Part shown: piece by piece, positions 44,641-54,057 of the stretch
Layout of the letters: every line of letters starts with the position of its first letter
Numbering within the stretch: the stretch's first letter is position 1
DNA from: CAISIP01 sp031403955
GTDB lineage: Bacteria; Pseudomonadota; Gammaproteobacteria; Burkholderiales; Burkholderiaceae_C
Assembly: GCA_031403955.1 (NCBI GenBank)
Contig: JANNGR010000583.1
Location: 3,987 to 67,986 of the forward strand
Reading direction: 5' to 3'
DNA: 64,000 nt
The notes under the pieces: model-generated
What the model saw: the letters and a program-made list of their open reading frames with translations, nothing else
What the model was told of the DNA's origin: nothing
Database searches by the model: none
Translations under genes and position numbers: made by a program

Positions 44641-46452
44641 ATGAATCGAACCAGCCAATCCCGTGAAATCCCTGCCGTAGTGGTGGCTACCGTTGAGGAA
44701 CTGCGCGAGCGCATCCGCCGCAAGCGCCAGCTAAAGGGTCGGCAGGCGGACCAGGTGTCGCTTGGCGAAGTACGTTCCTTGATCGGCGAGCCGGCGATCG
44801 GCGGGCATCGGCGTGACTTGTTGATTGAACACTTGCACAAACTCAACGATGCCTACCGCTGCCTGCATGACCGCCATCTGGTTGCCCTGTCCAAAGAGAT
44901 GAATATCCCGATGGCGGAGGTTTATGAGGTGGCCACCTTCTACCACCATTTCGACGTTGTCAAGGGTGATGCCCAGGCGCCGGGCCTGACGGTGCGGGTG
45001 TGTGATGGCCTGAGTTGTGAACTGGCCGGGTCAAGAGATTTGATGGAGCGCCTGCCCGCCTTGTTGGGCAATCTGGATGTGCGCGTGATGCCGGCACCCT
45101 GTGTGGGACGCTGCGAGCAGGCGCCGGTAGCCGTGGTGCACCAATACCCGGTGTTGCATGCCACGCCCGAGCGGGTGGCGGCGAGTGTGCGGGGCGGGAT
45201 GACCCAACACCCGGCAGCGCTCGGGTCGACCGATTTTGACGCAGCGTCGAAGGCCGAAAAGAGCGTGTCACCGCCACCGCAAGACGTTCAGGTTTCGCCC
45301 GGCTACACCGGATATGACAACTACCGGGCGAATGGCGGTTATGCACTGGCGGCAGCGCTAGTAAATGGTGAAGAAGAAGCAGAGCGTATCCTGAAGGCAA
45401 TGGAAGATTCCGGTCTGCGTGGGCTGGGCGGCGCGGGCTTCCCGGCTGGGCGCAAGTGGCGCATTGTGAGCGAGCAAGCCGCGCCGCGTGTCATGGCCGT
45501 GAACATTGACGAAGGGGAGCCCGGTACCTTCAAGGACAGAACTTACCTGGAGCGGGACCCGCACCGTTTTCTGGAAGGCATGCTGGTTGCGGCGCAGGTG
45601 GCGGGCACTGACGTCTGCTACCTGTACCTGCGTGACGAATACCATGGCTGCCGGGCGATATTGGAGGCCGAACTGGCCCTGCTGCGGGCCAACCCGCCGT
45701 GCCCGTTGCCCGCGATTGAGTTGCGCCGCGGCGCCGGTGCCTATATCTGCGGCGAAGAGTCGGCCATGATTGAGAGTATCGAAGGCAAACGCGGCGAGCC
45801 ACGCATGCGCCCGCCCTACATTGCCCAAGTCGGTTTGTTTGGCCGCCCCACGCTCGAACACAACTTGGAGACCCTGTACTGGGTGCGCGATATTGTGGAA
45901 AAAGGCGCCGGCTGGTTCAGCGGCTTTGGCCGCCACGGCCGCAAAGGCTTGCGGTCCTTCAGTGTCAGCGGTCGTGTCAGTCATCCCGGTGTGAAGCTGG
46001 CGCCCGCGGGTATTACGGTGCAGGAGTTGATCGACGAATACTGCGGCGGCATGCTGGATGGCCATACGCTTTACGCCTATCTGCCGGGTGGTGCGTCGGG
46101 CGGCATTTTGCCGGCCAGCCTGAGCAATATAGCGCTGGATTTCGACACCTTGCAAGCCTATGGCTGCTTCATTGGGTCCGCCGCCGTGATCGTGCTCAGC
46201 CACAAAGACCGGGCGCGTGATGCCGCGCTGAACATGATGCGGTTTTTTGAACATGAGAGTTGCGGCCAGTGCACGCCCTGCCGTGTGGGAACCGCGAAGG
46301 CGGTTCGGTTGATGCAAGCGCCGGTTTGGGACAACGACACGCTGGAAGACTTGAACCTGGTGATGGCAGATGCATCGATTTGTGGCCTGGGGCAGGCTGC
46401 GCCCAATCCGGTGCGCAGCATCCAGCAGTATTTCGCGCAGGAGATCACTTGA
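44641..46452 (+). CDS. fdsB: Formate dehydrogenase FdsG-FdsB fusion (NuoE-NuoF type)
   Basis: About 603 residues in two parts. N-terminal NuoE/FdsG-like (about 30-175) with four [2Fe-2S] Cys: VCDGLSCELAG and PAPCVGRCE. C-terminal NuoF/FdsB-like (about 230-600) with FMN/NADH-binding GLRGLGGAGFPAGRKWR, the IDEGEPGTFKDR loop, and [4Fe-4S] ligands ESCGQCTPCRVGT plus a later ICGLG. It oxidises or reduces NAD+ for the formate dehydrogenase. FdsG and FdsB are separate genes in Cupriavidus. ATG 44641 chosen; fdsA starts right after its stop. Confidence 0.9.
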   Translation: MNRTSQSREIPAVVVATVEELRERIRRKRQLKGRQADQVSLGEVRSLIGEPAIGGHRRDLLIEHLHKLNDAYRCLHDRHLVALSKEMNIPMAEVYEVATFYHHFDVVKGDAQAPGLTVRVCDGLSCELAGSRDLMERLPALLGNLDVRVMPAPCVGRCEQAPVAVVHQYPVLHATPERVAASVRGGMTQHPAALGSTDFDAASKAEKSVSPPPQDVQVSPGYTGYDNYRANGGYALAAALVNGEEEAERILKAMEDSGLRGLGGAGFPAGRKWRIVSEQAAPRVMAVNIDEGEPGTFKDRTYLERDPHRFLEGMLVAAQVAGTDVCYLYLRDEYHGCRAILEAELALLRANPPCPLPAIELRRGAGAYICGEESAMIESIEGKRGEPRMRPPYIAQVGLFGRPTLEHNLETLYWVRDIVEKGAGWFSGFGRHGRKGLRSFSVSGRVSHPGVKLAPAGITVQELIDEYCGGMLDGHTLYAYLPGGASGGILPASLSNIALDFDTLQAYGCFIGSAAVIVLSHKDRARDAALNMMRFFEHESCGQCTPCRVGTAKAVRLMQAPVWDNDTLEDLNLVMADASICGLGQAAPNPVRSIQQYFAQEIT

Positions 46453-49353
46453 ATGAATGAACCTGCCAGACTGGCTGAAGTAACGCTGCCGACAGTCGAG
46501 TTCCAGCTCGACAAGCAGACCATACATGCGTTTGAGGGTGAAACCATCCTGAAGGCCGCCCGGCGCCATGGGGTGGAGATTCCCACTCTGTGTTACCAGG
46601 ACGGTTACCGCGCTGACGGCAACTGTCGTGCCTGCGTCGTCGAGATAAAGGGCGAGCGCATATTGGCGCCGAGCTGCTGCCGCACCGCGACCGCGGGCAT
46701 GCAGGTGCAGGCCAGCAGCGAACGCGCCGTGAAGAGCCAGCAGATGGTGCTGGAGATGTTGTTGTCGGACATGCCAGACGTAGGCTACAAGTGGAACGAT
46801 GGCGCTGCTGACGCACCAGGCGATGCCGGCCAGCACGGTGAACTCAGTCAATGGGCCGCGCGCATGCAGGTCACGGTGCGCCCGGCACTCAAGGTCTTGC
46901 GGCGCGAACAACCCCAAGCCGATCTGTCGCACCCGGCGATGGCGGTCAATCTGGACGCCTGCATCCAGTGCAAGCGCTGCGTGCGTGCCTGCCGTGAAGA
47001 GCAGGTAAACGACGTAATTGGTTACGCCATGCGCGGCTCGCACAGCGAAATCGTGTTCGACCTGGGCGACCCGATGGGCGACAGCAGTTGCGTGGCGTGT
47101 GGTGAATGTGTGCAGGCCTGTCCCACCGGCGCCCTAATGCCCAAAACCCAGATCGGCTCGCAGGTGGTGGACAAAAAGGTCGACTCGGTATGCCCGTTTT
47201 GCGGCGTTGGTTGCCTGCTGACCTACAACGTCAAAGACAACCGAATCATCAGTGTCGATGGGCGCGACGGACCTGCCAACCACAAACGTTTGTGCGTCAA
47301 GGGCCGTTATGGTTTTGACTATGCGCACCACGATCAGCGCCTGACGCAACCGCTGATTCGCATCGCGGGCGTTCCCAAGGACCCGGCCGTGGCGCCCAAT
47401 CCGGCCGATTGGCGCGCGGTGTTTCGTGAGGCCTCGTGGGAAGAGGCGCTCGATCTGACGGCCGGCAAGCTGAAGGGCCTGCGCGACAGACACGGCAAGA
47501 AGTCTTTGGCGGGGTTCGGTTCGGCCAAGGGCAGCAACGAGGAAGCCTACCTGTTCCAGAAACTGGTGCGTACCGGCTTTGGGTCGAACAACGTGGACCA
47601 CTGCACCCGCTTGTGCCATGCCTCCAGCGTGGCCGCACTGCTCGAAGGCGTGGGTTCTGGCGCGGTCAGCAACCAGGTCAACGACGTTGAACATGCCGGG
47701 CTGATACTGGTGATTGGCTCCAACCCTACGTCCAACCACCCGGTGGCCGCGACCTTCATGAAGAACGCCGCCAAAAAGGGGGTGCGGATCGTGCTGGCCG
47801 ACCCGCGTCTGACCGACCTTGGCAAATACGCCTGGCGCACGCTGCAGTTCAAGGCCGATACCGATGTGGCGATGCTAAACGCGCTGATCCATGCCGTGAT
47901 CGACGAAGGGCTGGTGGACGAGGAATTTGTTCGTACCCGGGCCAGCAATTTTGAGGCCCTGAAAGACAACGTCAAGGGCTACAGCCCGGAAGCCATGGCG
48001 CCGATTTGCGGCATCGACGCGCGCACGCTGCGCGAAGTGGCGCGGGAGTTCGCGCGACCCGCAGGGTCAGTGCCCGGCGCCGTCAAGGGCTCAATGATCT
48101 TGTGGGGCATGGGCATCAGCCAGCATGTGCACGGCACCGACAATGCGCGCTGCCTGATCGCGTTGGCCACGGTTACCGGCCAGATCGGCAAACCAGGCTC
48201 CGGGCTGCACCCGTTGCGGGGTCAAAACAATGTGCAGGGCGCGAGCGACGCGGGCCTGATTCCGATGATGTTCCCCAACTACCAGCGGGTCACCGACAGC
48301 GGCGCGCACCATTGGTTCGAGAAATTCTGGAACACCTCCCTGGACGACCAGCCGGGTTACACGGTGGTCGAAATCATGCACAAGGCGCTGGCACCGGACA
48401 GCGACCCGCACAAGGTGCGCGGCATGTACATCATGGGTGAAAACCCGGCCATGAGCGACCCCGATCTGAACCACGCGCGCCACGCGCTGGCCTCGCTGGA
48501 GCACCTGGTGGTGCAGGACATTTTCATGACCGAAACCGCCTGGCTGGCCGACGTGGTGCTGCCGGCCACGGCCTGGCCGGAAAAGACCGGTACCGTGAGT
48601 AATACCGATCGCATGGTGCAGTTGGGGCTGCAGGCGATCGACCCACCACGGGATGCCAAACCCGATTTGTGGATCATCCAGCAAATCGCAAAACGAATCG
48701 GCCTGCCTTGGAACTACCAGGGCGAACACTGTGGTGTCGCCGAGGTTTATGAAGAAATGCGCCAGGCCATGCACACCGCTATCGCGGGCATCACCTGGGA
48801 GCGGCTGCAGCGTGAATCGAGCGTGACTTACCCGTGTCTGAGCGCCGATGATCCGGGTGCGCCCACGGTGTTCATCGACAGTTTCCCGACCGAAGATGGA
48901 CGTGTGCAACTGGTGCCGGCCGACATAATCCCCGCCGATGAGCGGCCCGATGCCGAGTTTCCTTTTGTGCTGATAACCGGGCGTCAGCTGGAACACTGGC
49001 ATACCGGCAGCATGTCGCGCCGTGCCAGCGTGCTCGACGCGATCGAGCCGATGGCCACCGCTTCATTGTGTGGTGCCGACCTGCTGAGCCTGGGGCTGGA
49101 GCCAGGCGACGTTATCACGGTGCAGTCGCGCCGCGGTCAAGTGGCTATCCATGTGCGGCGCGACGACGGCACGCCGCCTGGCGCGGTGTTTATCCCGTTT
49201 GCGTATTACGAAGCGGCCGCCAACCTGATGACCAATGCCGCGCTCGACCCGGTCGGCAAGATTCCCGAATTCAAATATTGCGCGGTAGCGATTCGTCGCG
49301 GTGGCGCATTGCAGAGCGTGGCGGGCTACGGCACGGGTGCCGAGGGGCCGTGA
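46453..49353 (+). CDS. fdsA: NAD-dependent formate dehydrogenase alpha subunit (Mo/W-bisMGD)
   Basis: 966 residues. N-terminal [2Fe-2S] ferredoxin domain (CYQDGYRADGNCRACVVE), two ferredoxin-type [4Fe-4S] motifs (CIQCKRCVRAC and CVACGECVQAC), the [4Fe-4S] motif CPFCGVGC from residue 247, then the bis-MGD domain. VDHCTRLCHAS aligns with the Sec region of E. coli FdhF: Cys388 is the metal ligand, followed by His389. It oxidises formate to CO2 (or the reverse) and feeds the FdsGB flavin subunit. Adjacent to its partner with zero spacing. Confidence 0.94.
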   Translation: MNEPARLAEVTLPTVEFQLDKQTIHAFEGETILKAARRHGVEIPTLCYQDGYRADGNCRACVVEIKGERILAPSCCRTATAGMQVQASSERAVKSQQMVLEMLLSDMPDVGYKWNDGAADAPGDAGQHGELSQWAARMQVTVRPALKVLRREQPQADLSHPAMAVNLDACIQCKRCVRACREEQVNDVIGYAMRGSHSEIVFDLGDPMGDSSCVACGECVQACPTGALMPKTQIGSQVVDKKVDSVCPFCGVGCLLTYNVKDNRIISVDGRDGPANHKRLCVKGRYGFDYAHHDQRLTQPLIRIAGVPKDPAVAPNPADWRAVFREASWEEALDLTAGKLKGLRDRHGKKSLAGFGSAKGSNEEAYLFQKLVRTGFGSNNVDHCTRLCHASSVAALLEGVGSGAVSNQVNDVEHAGLILVIGSNPTSNHPVAATFMKNAAKKGVRIVLADPRLTDLGKYAWRTLQFKADTDVAMLNALIHAVIDEGLVDEEFVRTRASNFEALKDNVKGYSPEAMAPICGIDARTLREVAREFARPAGSVPGAVKGSMILWGMGISQHVHGTDNARCLIALATVTGQIGKPGSGLHPLRGQNNVQGASDAGLIPMMFPNYQRVTDSGAHHWFEKFWNTSLDDQPGYTVVEIMHKALAPDSDPHKVRGMYIMGENPAMSDPDLNHARHALASLEHLVVQDIFMTETAWLADVVLPATAWPEKTGTVSNTDRMVQLGLQAIDPPRDAKPDLWIIQQIAKRIGLPWNYQGEHCGVAEVYEEMRQAMHTAIAGITWERLQRESSVTYPCLSADDPGAPTVFIDSFPTEDGRVQLVPADIIPADERPDAEFPFVLITGRQLEHWHTGSMSRRASVLDAIEPMATASLCGADLLSLGLEPGDVITVQSRRGQVAIHVRRDDGTPPGAVFIPFAYYEAAANLMTNAALDPVGKIPEFKYCAVAIRRGGALQSVAGYGTGAEGP

Positions 49354-49385
49354 TCGGCTGGTCATTTTTGTTGTAGGCTCCAGCC

Positions 49386-50243
49386 ATGCCCGGTTCAACA
49401 TTACCCAGCCTGACGCAGGCCCAGGCGCCGTTGACTTGCGAAATCGGCACCGTCAACGAATACGGCGAGCAACGCAGAGTTGCCATTCCGGCCGAACGCG
49501 CGCTGACGTTGTATGTCGACCGGCGCGAACTGGTGACACTCATGACGTTGGGCGCGCAACCTGAACTCTTGGTGCTCGGCTACCTGCGCAACCAGCGGTT
49601 GGTCAACGCGGTGCACGAGATCGAATCCATCACCGTCGATTGGGACGCCGGTGCGGCTGCTGTCAAGACCCGTCACGGCATTGCCGATATCGAGTCCAAG
49701 ACGATGAGCCGCGTCGTCACTACCGGCTGCGGCCAGGGTAGTGTGTTTGGTGACTGGATGGGAGACATCGACAGTCTGGCGTTGCCGCCGGCCAAACTGA
49801 TGCAGTTGCAGCTTTATGGCATCGTGAATGCGATCCGCTTGCGCGACAGCATCTATAAATCGGCCGGGTCAGTGCATGCCTGTGCATTGTTTCGCGGTGA
49901 AGAAATGCTGATTTTTGTCGAAGACGTGGGCCGCCACAACGCCATCGATACGATTGCCGGCTGGATGTGGATGCAGGATGCCCAAACCCTGGAAGGGCGT
50001 GACAAGGTGTTTTACACCACTGGACGTCTGACCAGTGAAATGGTCATCAAATCCTCGCAGATGGGTGTGCCGATCGTGGTCTCGCGCAGCGGTATCACCC
50101 AAATGGGCCATGCGGTGGCGCAGCGCCTTGGCTTGTGTGCCATTGGCCGCGCCACCAACAAGCGTTTCCTCTGCTACAGCGGGGCAGACCGACTGATCTT
50201 GCAGCCCGATCTGGCCGGCGCCAGGCTGCGTGCCGTAGCTTGA
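49386..50243 (+). CDS. fdhD: FdhD, sulfurtransferase for formate dehydrogenase maturation
   Basis: 285 residues. Signature TTGCGQGS lies about residue 118 and the C-terminal block FYTTGRLTSEMVIKSSQMGVP with SGITQMGHAVAQRLG. FdhD hands sulfur to the bis-MGD cofactor so that formate dehydrogenase becomes active. Usually followed by the small subunit gene fdsD in Fds operons; here a permease gene follows instead. Confidence 0.92.
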   Translation: MPGSTLPSLTQAQAPLTCEIGTVNEYGEQRRVAIPAERALTLYVDRRELVTLMTLGAQPELLVLGYLRNQRLVNAVHEIESITVDWDAGAAAVKTRHGIADIESKTMSRVVTTGCGQGSVFGDWMGDIDSLALPPAKLMQLQLYGIVNAIRLRDSIYKSAGSVHACALFRGEEMLIFVEDVGRHNAIDTIAGWMWMQDAQTLEGRDKVFYTTGRLTSEMVIKSSQMGVPIVVSRSGITQMGHAVAQRLGLCAIGRATNKRFLCYSGADRLILQPDLAGARLRAVA

Positions 50244-50291
50244 GGCTTCGCCCATTACCCGTTCTTCGGTCAGATGTACTAAGGTAGCAGC

Positions 50292-52814
50292 ATGAACGCT
50301 TCTTTTTGGCGCCTTGGCTGGCGCACCCTTTGGCGCGACTTGCGCTCGGGCGAATTGCGACTGCTGATCGTCGCCGTGACGCTGGCGGTGGCGGCCCTAA
50401 CCGCGGTAGGATTTTTCGCCGACCGCTTGAAGGGCGGCTTGCAACGTGATGCGCGCCAACTGCTTGGTGGCGACGCGGTGGTGTCGAGCGACAAACCAAC
50501 GCCGCAGGCCTTTATCGACAAAGCGCGGTCGCTGCGTTTGCAGATGTCGACCACGCTCGGATTTCCCACTATGGGACGCGCCAGCGAAGGCCAGGGCGGC
50601 GCCAGCAAGCTGGTGGCGCTAAAAGTCGTGCAGGCCGGTTATCCGTTGCGCGGGCGCCTGACGGTGGCTGCTATGCCGGATACACCAGGTCAGACCACGC
50701 GCGAGGTTCCCGCAAGCGGCGAAGTGTGGGTGGAGGCGGCACTGCTCGAAGCGCTGAATCTGAATATGGGCGACCCGTTGCTGCTCGGTGACGCCAGACT
50801 GAAAGTCAGCCGTATCATCCTGATCGAACCCGACCGGGGCGGTGGCTTCATGAACTTTGCGCCTCGCGTGATGCTCAACCAGGCTGACCTGGACGCAACC
50901 CGGTTGGTGCAGCCGGCCAGCCGCCTGACCTACCGCTTCGCGGTTGCGGGTGAAGACGCGCAGGTCAAACTGTTTGCGCAATGGGCGGCGTTACAGGCCG
51001 AAAAGCCCGAGGTGCGCGGCTTGCGGGTGGAGTCGCTGGACAGCGGGCGGCCCGAAATGCGCCAGACCATGGACCGGGCGGAGAAATTCCTAAATCTGGT
51101 AGCGCTGCTGGCGGCCATGCTAAGCGCCGTAGCGGTGGCGCTGGCGGCGCGCGGATTTGCCGCCAACCACCTAGATGACTGCGCGATGTTGCGCGTGTTG
51201 GGTCTGAGCCAGCGCACCATCGCGCTCAGTTACACGCTGGAGTTTGCCTTGATTGGCGTGGCTGCCAGCGCATTGGGCGTGGCCATTGGTTATGCCGTGC
51301 ATTATGCGTTTGTGGTGTTGCTGGCCGGTTTGGTCGAGGCCACGCTGCCGGCGGCAAGTTTGTGGCCGGTGGCATTTGGCCTGGGTATGGGCGTGACGCT
51401 GCTGTGTGCGTTTGGGTTGCCGCCGGTGCTGCAACTGGCGCAGGTGCCGCCGTTGCGGGTGATCCGGCGCGACGTAGGCAACCTAAAGCCGGCATCCATG
51501 GCGGTGTTGGGCATCGGTGTGGCGGGTTTTGCCGCGCTGCTGCTGGCCGCCAGCAGCGATCTGACGCTGGGGCTGATCGCGGTGGGTGGGTTTGCGGGCG
51601 CGGTGTTGCTGTTTGCGGCCATGAGTTGGCTGGCTGTGAAACTGCTGCGGCGCAGTGTCAATGAATCCACCGCGCCGCGCTGGCTGGTGTTGGCCACGCG
51701 CCAGATCTCGGCGCGCCCGGCGTATGCCGTGGTGCAGGTGAGTGCGTTGGCGGTGGGATTGCTGGCGCTGGTGTTGCTGGTGTTATTGCGCACCGACTTG
51801 ATCAGCAGTTGGCGCCAGGCGACGCCGGCCGGCGCGCCAAACCGCTTCGTGATCAATGTCATGCCGGAGCAGGGCGAGGCGTTCCAGCAGACCTTGCGTA
51901 ACGCCGGGGTAAAAAACTACGACTGGTTTCCGATGATTCGCGGGCGGCTGGTGGCGGTCAACGGCAAGACCATGACGCCGGACGATTTCGCCGACCGGCG
52001 CGCCAAAGGCATGGTCGACCGGGAGTTCAATTTGTCCCACACCGCTACCAAGCCGCAACATAACGAGGTGATTGCCGGCCGATGGACCGCCGAAGAGGTG
52101 GGCGCCATCAGCGTCGAGGAAAGTATCGTCACCACGCTGAACGTTAAGATGGGCGACTGGTTGCGGTTCGACATCGGCGGGCTGCCGGTGGAAGCCAGGA
52201 TTACCTCGGTGCGCAAAGTGGACTGGGGCTCGATGCGGGCGAACTTTTACGTTATCTACCCGGTCAGCCAGATGGCCGATGTGCCAAGCACTTTCATGAC
52301 GGCGTTCAAGGCGCCGCCGACCAAAGGTTTCGATAACGCGCTGGTGCGCGATTTCCCCAACATCACCAGCGTGGATGTGAGCGCCACACTGTCTCAAATT
52401 CAGCGCGTGCTGGACCAGGTGATCCGCGCTGTTGAGTTCCTGTTTGGCTTCACGCTTGCGGCCGGCTTGGTGGTGCTGTTCGCGGCCATCACCGCCACGC
52501 GCGAGGAGCGCGCGCGCGAGTTTGCGATCATGCGGGCGGTGGGCGCGCAGGGCAAGTTGTTGCGCCAGGTGCAGCGGGCCGAATTGGCCGGCGTTGGCCT
52601 GCTGGCGGGCTTGCTGGCCAGCGTGGTGGCGATTATTGTCGGTTGGGGGCTGGCGAAATTCGTGTTTGGTTTTGAGTGGACGGCGTCGCCCCTGGTGCCG
52701 CTGGCAGGTGCCGTGACCGGTGCGTTACTGGCCATGGCCGCCGGCTGGTGGGGTCTGCGTGACGTATTGCGCCGCCCAGTGATCGAGACGCTGCGCAGAG
52801 CGCCACAAAACTAA
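50292..52814 (+). CDS. FtsX-type ABC transporter permease (YbbP-like)
   Basis: 840 residues with about ten transmembrane helices in the plan of the DUF214/FtsX permeases: N-terminal helix, large periplasmic domain (about 45-250), a four-helix block (260-480), a second periplasmic domain (510-705) and a terminal three-helix FtsX block (710-840). Usually paired with a YbbA/LolD-like ATPase; no ATPase gene is next to it here. Substrate unknown, possibly lipids or peptides. Confidence 0.87.
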   Translation: MNASFWRLGWRTLWRDLRSGELRLLIVAVTLAVAALTAVGFFADRLKGGLQRDARQLLGGDAVVSSDKPTPQAFIDKARSLRLQMSTTLGFPTMGRASEGQGGASKLVALKVVQAGYPLRGRLTVAAMPDTPGQTTREVPASGEVWVEAALLEALNLNMGDPLLLGDARLKVSRIILIEPDRGGGFMNFAPRVMLNQADLDATRLVQPASRLTYRFAVAGEDAQVKLFAQWAALQAEKPEVRGLRVESLDSGRPEMRQTMDRAEKFLNLVALLAAMLSAVAVALAARGFAANHLDDCAMLRVLGLSQRTIALSYTLEFALIGVAASALGVAIGYAVHYAFVVLLAGLVEATLPAASLWPVAFGLGMGVTLLCAFGLPPVLQLAQVPPLRVIRRDVGNLKPASMAVLGIGVAGFAALLLAASSDLTLGLIAVGGFAGAVLLFAAMSWLAVKLLRRSVNESTAPRWLVLATRQISARPAYAVVQVSALAVGLLALVLLVLLRTDLISSWRQATPAGAPNRFVINVMPEQGEAFQQTLRNAGVKNYDWFPMIRGRLVAVNGKTMTPDDFADRRAKGMVDREFNLSHTATKPQHNEVIAGRWTAEEVGAISVEESIVTTLNVKMGDWLRFDIGGLPVEARITSVRKVDWGSMRANFYVIYPVSQMADVPSTFMTAFKAPPTKGFDNALVRDFPNITSVDVSATLSQIQRVLDQVIRAVEFLFGFTLAAGLVVLFAAITATREERAREFAIMRAVGAQGKLLRQVQRAELAGVGLLAGLLASVVAIIVGWGLAKFVFGFEWTASPLVPLAGAVTGALLAMAAGWWGLRDVLRRPVIETLRRAPQN

Positions 52815-52827
52815 GAACTTGGAGAAC

Positions 52828-52904
52828 TTGGGGTCAGATCCCGATTCCGGACGGTTGCTCGCCTAAGCGACACTAACCCGTACGGAATCGGGCTCTGACC
52901 CCAA
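52828..52904. repeat. REP-like inverted repeat, 22-base arms
   Basis: Arms 52828-52849 and 52883-52904 are reverse complements at 21 of 22 bases (mismatch near the centre), with a 33-base spacer that itself contains tcgc-ctaa-gcga. The arms read ttggggtcag... and ...ctgaccccaa. It lies between the convergent permease and hypothetical genes and may act as a bidirectional terminator. Confidence 0.85.
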
Positions 52905-52940
52905 CAAATTAGATCCCTGCGCGGCGGACCGCCCGCTCGG

Positions 52941-53342
52941 CTACTCCAGGTCTTCAATCACCAGGAACCGGTATTTCTCGGCGATCGAAAAGGGCACCGT
53001 GCGAACCACTTCCATGACATGTTCCGAGTGCTCAGCGGAACCGGCGCGAATCATCAGCGCGCAATGGCCCTCGAGCGCCAGCGCCCGGTATTTCATCACC
53101 GTCGCGCTCTCGGTTCCCACGGAAGGTACGGTGTCGCCATGGTGGAGCGCGGTTGGAACGATCTGTGCCAGTATGACTTCGGCTGTCAGCAACATCACAT
53201 CGTCCCCACCGATGTTGCGCGCCAGCAACCCGCGCTCGACCTTGCTGGCGTCTTCCAGGCTTGGCAGCATCACGAACAGGAATCCGGTCGGATAAAACTC
53301 GCCACGCATCGTCAGCATGCGGGACGCAAGTGCGAAATCTTT
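52941..53342 (-). CDS. Conserved-looking hypothetical protein, 133 residues
   Basis: From ATG 53342 (MKDFALASRML). Not recognised. It has no signal peptide or membrane helix; two alternating strand/helix halves are suggested (FYPTGFLFVMLPSLEDAS and LEGHCALMIRAGSAEHSEHVMEVV), the second ending FSIAEKYRFLVIEDLE. Composition and codon use resemble the neighbours, so it is probably a real gene. The stretch 53343-53400 upstream separates it from smr on the same strand. Confidence 0.6.
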   Translation of the reverse strand, partial: KDFALASRMLTMRGEFYPTGFLFVMLPSLEDASKVERGLLARNIGGDDVMLLTAEVILAQIVPTALHHGDTVPSVGTESATVMKYRALALEGHCALMIRAGSAEHSEHVMEVVRTVPFSIAEKYRFLVIEDLE

Positions 53343-53400
53343 CATAGTTGATCCTCTTGTTGGCTTGCGCAACCATTAGAACAAATCCGCCCGCGCCCGG

Positions 53401-54057
53401 TCAAGTTGTTACCGGTTTGAGCAATACCACCAGCGCCCCCGCGCCGCCATCGGCCGGCCTGGCCTGAACAAACGCCAGCACCTCGTTTTTTTGCACCAAC
53501 CAGCCATGCACTTTTTTCTTCAGCACCGGAGCCTTGCCGGGCGAGCCCAGGCCTTTGCCATGAATGACACGCACGCAGCGGATGCCGAGTTGGCATGCTT
53601 CGCGGATGAAACGGCCCAGCGCCTGGCGCGCGTCGTCGCTGCGCAGCCCATGCAGATCCAGTTGGCGCTGGATGCTCCAGTGGCCCTTGCGCAGCTTGGA
53701 TGTCACGTCGCTACCGATACCGGGGCGCCGGAAACTCAATTGGTCATCAATGTCGAGCAAGGTGTCGACGTCGAACTGGTCGCTGATGGCCTCACGTAAT
53801 ACAGCAAGTTCGTCGCGCAGGTGTTGCCGCGGCACCGGCTCCGGTGGCACTTTGGGTAACTGGGCCCGGCCGTGGTCCGGCAACACATGTACCGCGCCAG
53901 CGGCGCGGACAAAAAGTTCCTTCGCGCTGGTGCTGCGTTTGGGCGCCTGGGCAAGTTTGGCCAGGGCCAACGCCTGTTGCCGCGCATGGGCGTCGATGGC
54001 CAGTTTGACTACCCCGAGGTCCGCCATGGAACGTACCCGTGGGGCGCCGGACTTCAC
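53401..54057 (-). CDS. Smr-domain protein (MutS2 C-terminal-like nuclease)
   Basis: About 218 residues. The C-terminal Smr domain shows LDLHGLRSDDARQALG and CVRVIHGKGLGSPGKAPVLK (HGxG), the family's catalytic-type motifs; the N-terminal 90 residues are basic and probably flexible. Start GTG 54057 overlaps the radC stop in a GTGA, so coupled translation is likely. Such proteins nick or cleave DNA or RNA (for instance in ribosome rescue). Confidence 0.83.
   Translation of the reverse strand: MKSGAPRVRSMADLGVVKLAIDAHARQQALALAKLAQAPKRSTSAKELFVRAAGAVHVLPDHGRAQLPKVPPEPVPRQHLRDELAVLREAISDQFDVDTLLDIDDQLSFRRPGIGSDVTSKLRKGHWSIQRQLDLHGLRSDDARQALGRFIREACQLGIRCVRVIHGKGLGSPGKAPVLKKKVHGWLVQKNEVLAFVQARPADGGAGALVVLLKPVTT

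Noticed and set aside
45358..47043. 561-codon - strand frame opposite fdsGB/fdsA
   Set aside because: Composition is typical of antisense frames and the + strand has complete, motif-rich formate dehydrogenase genes.
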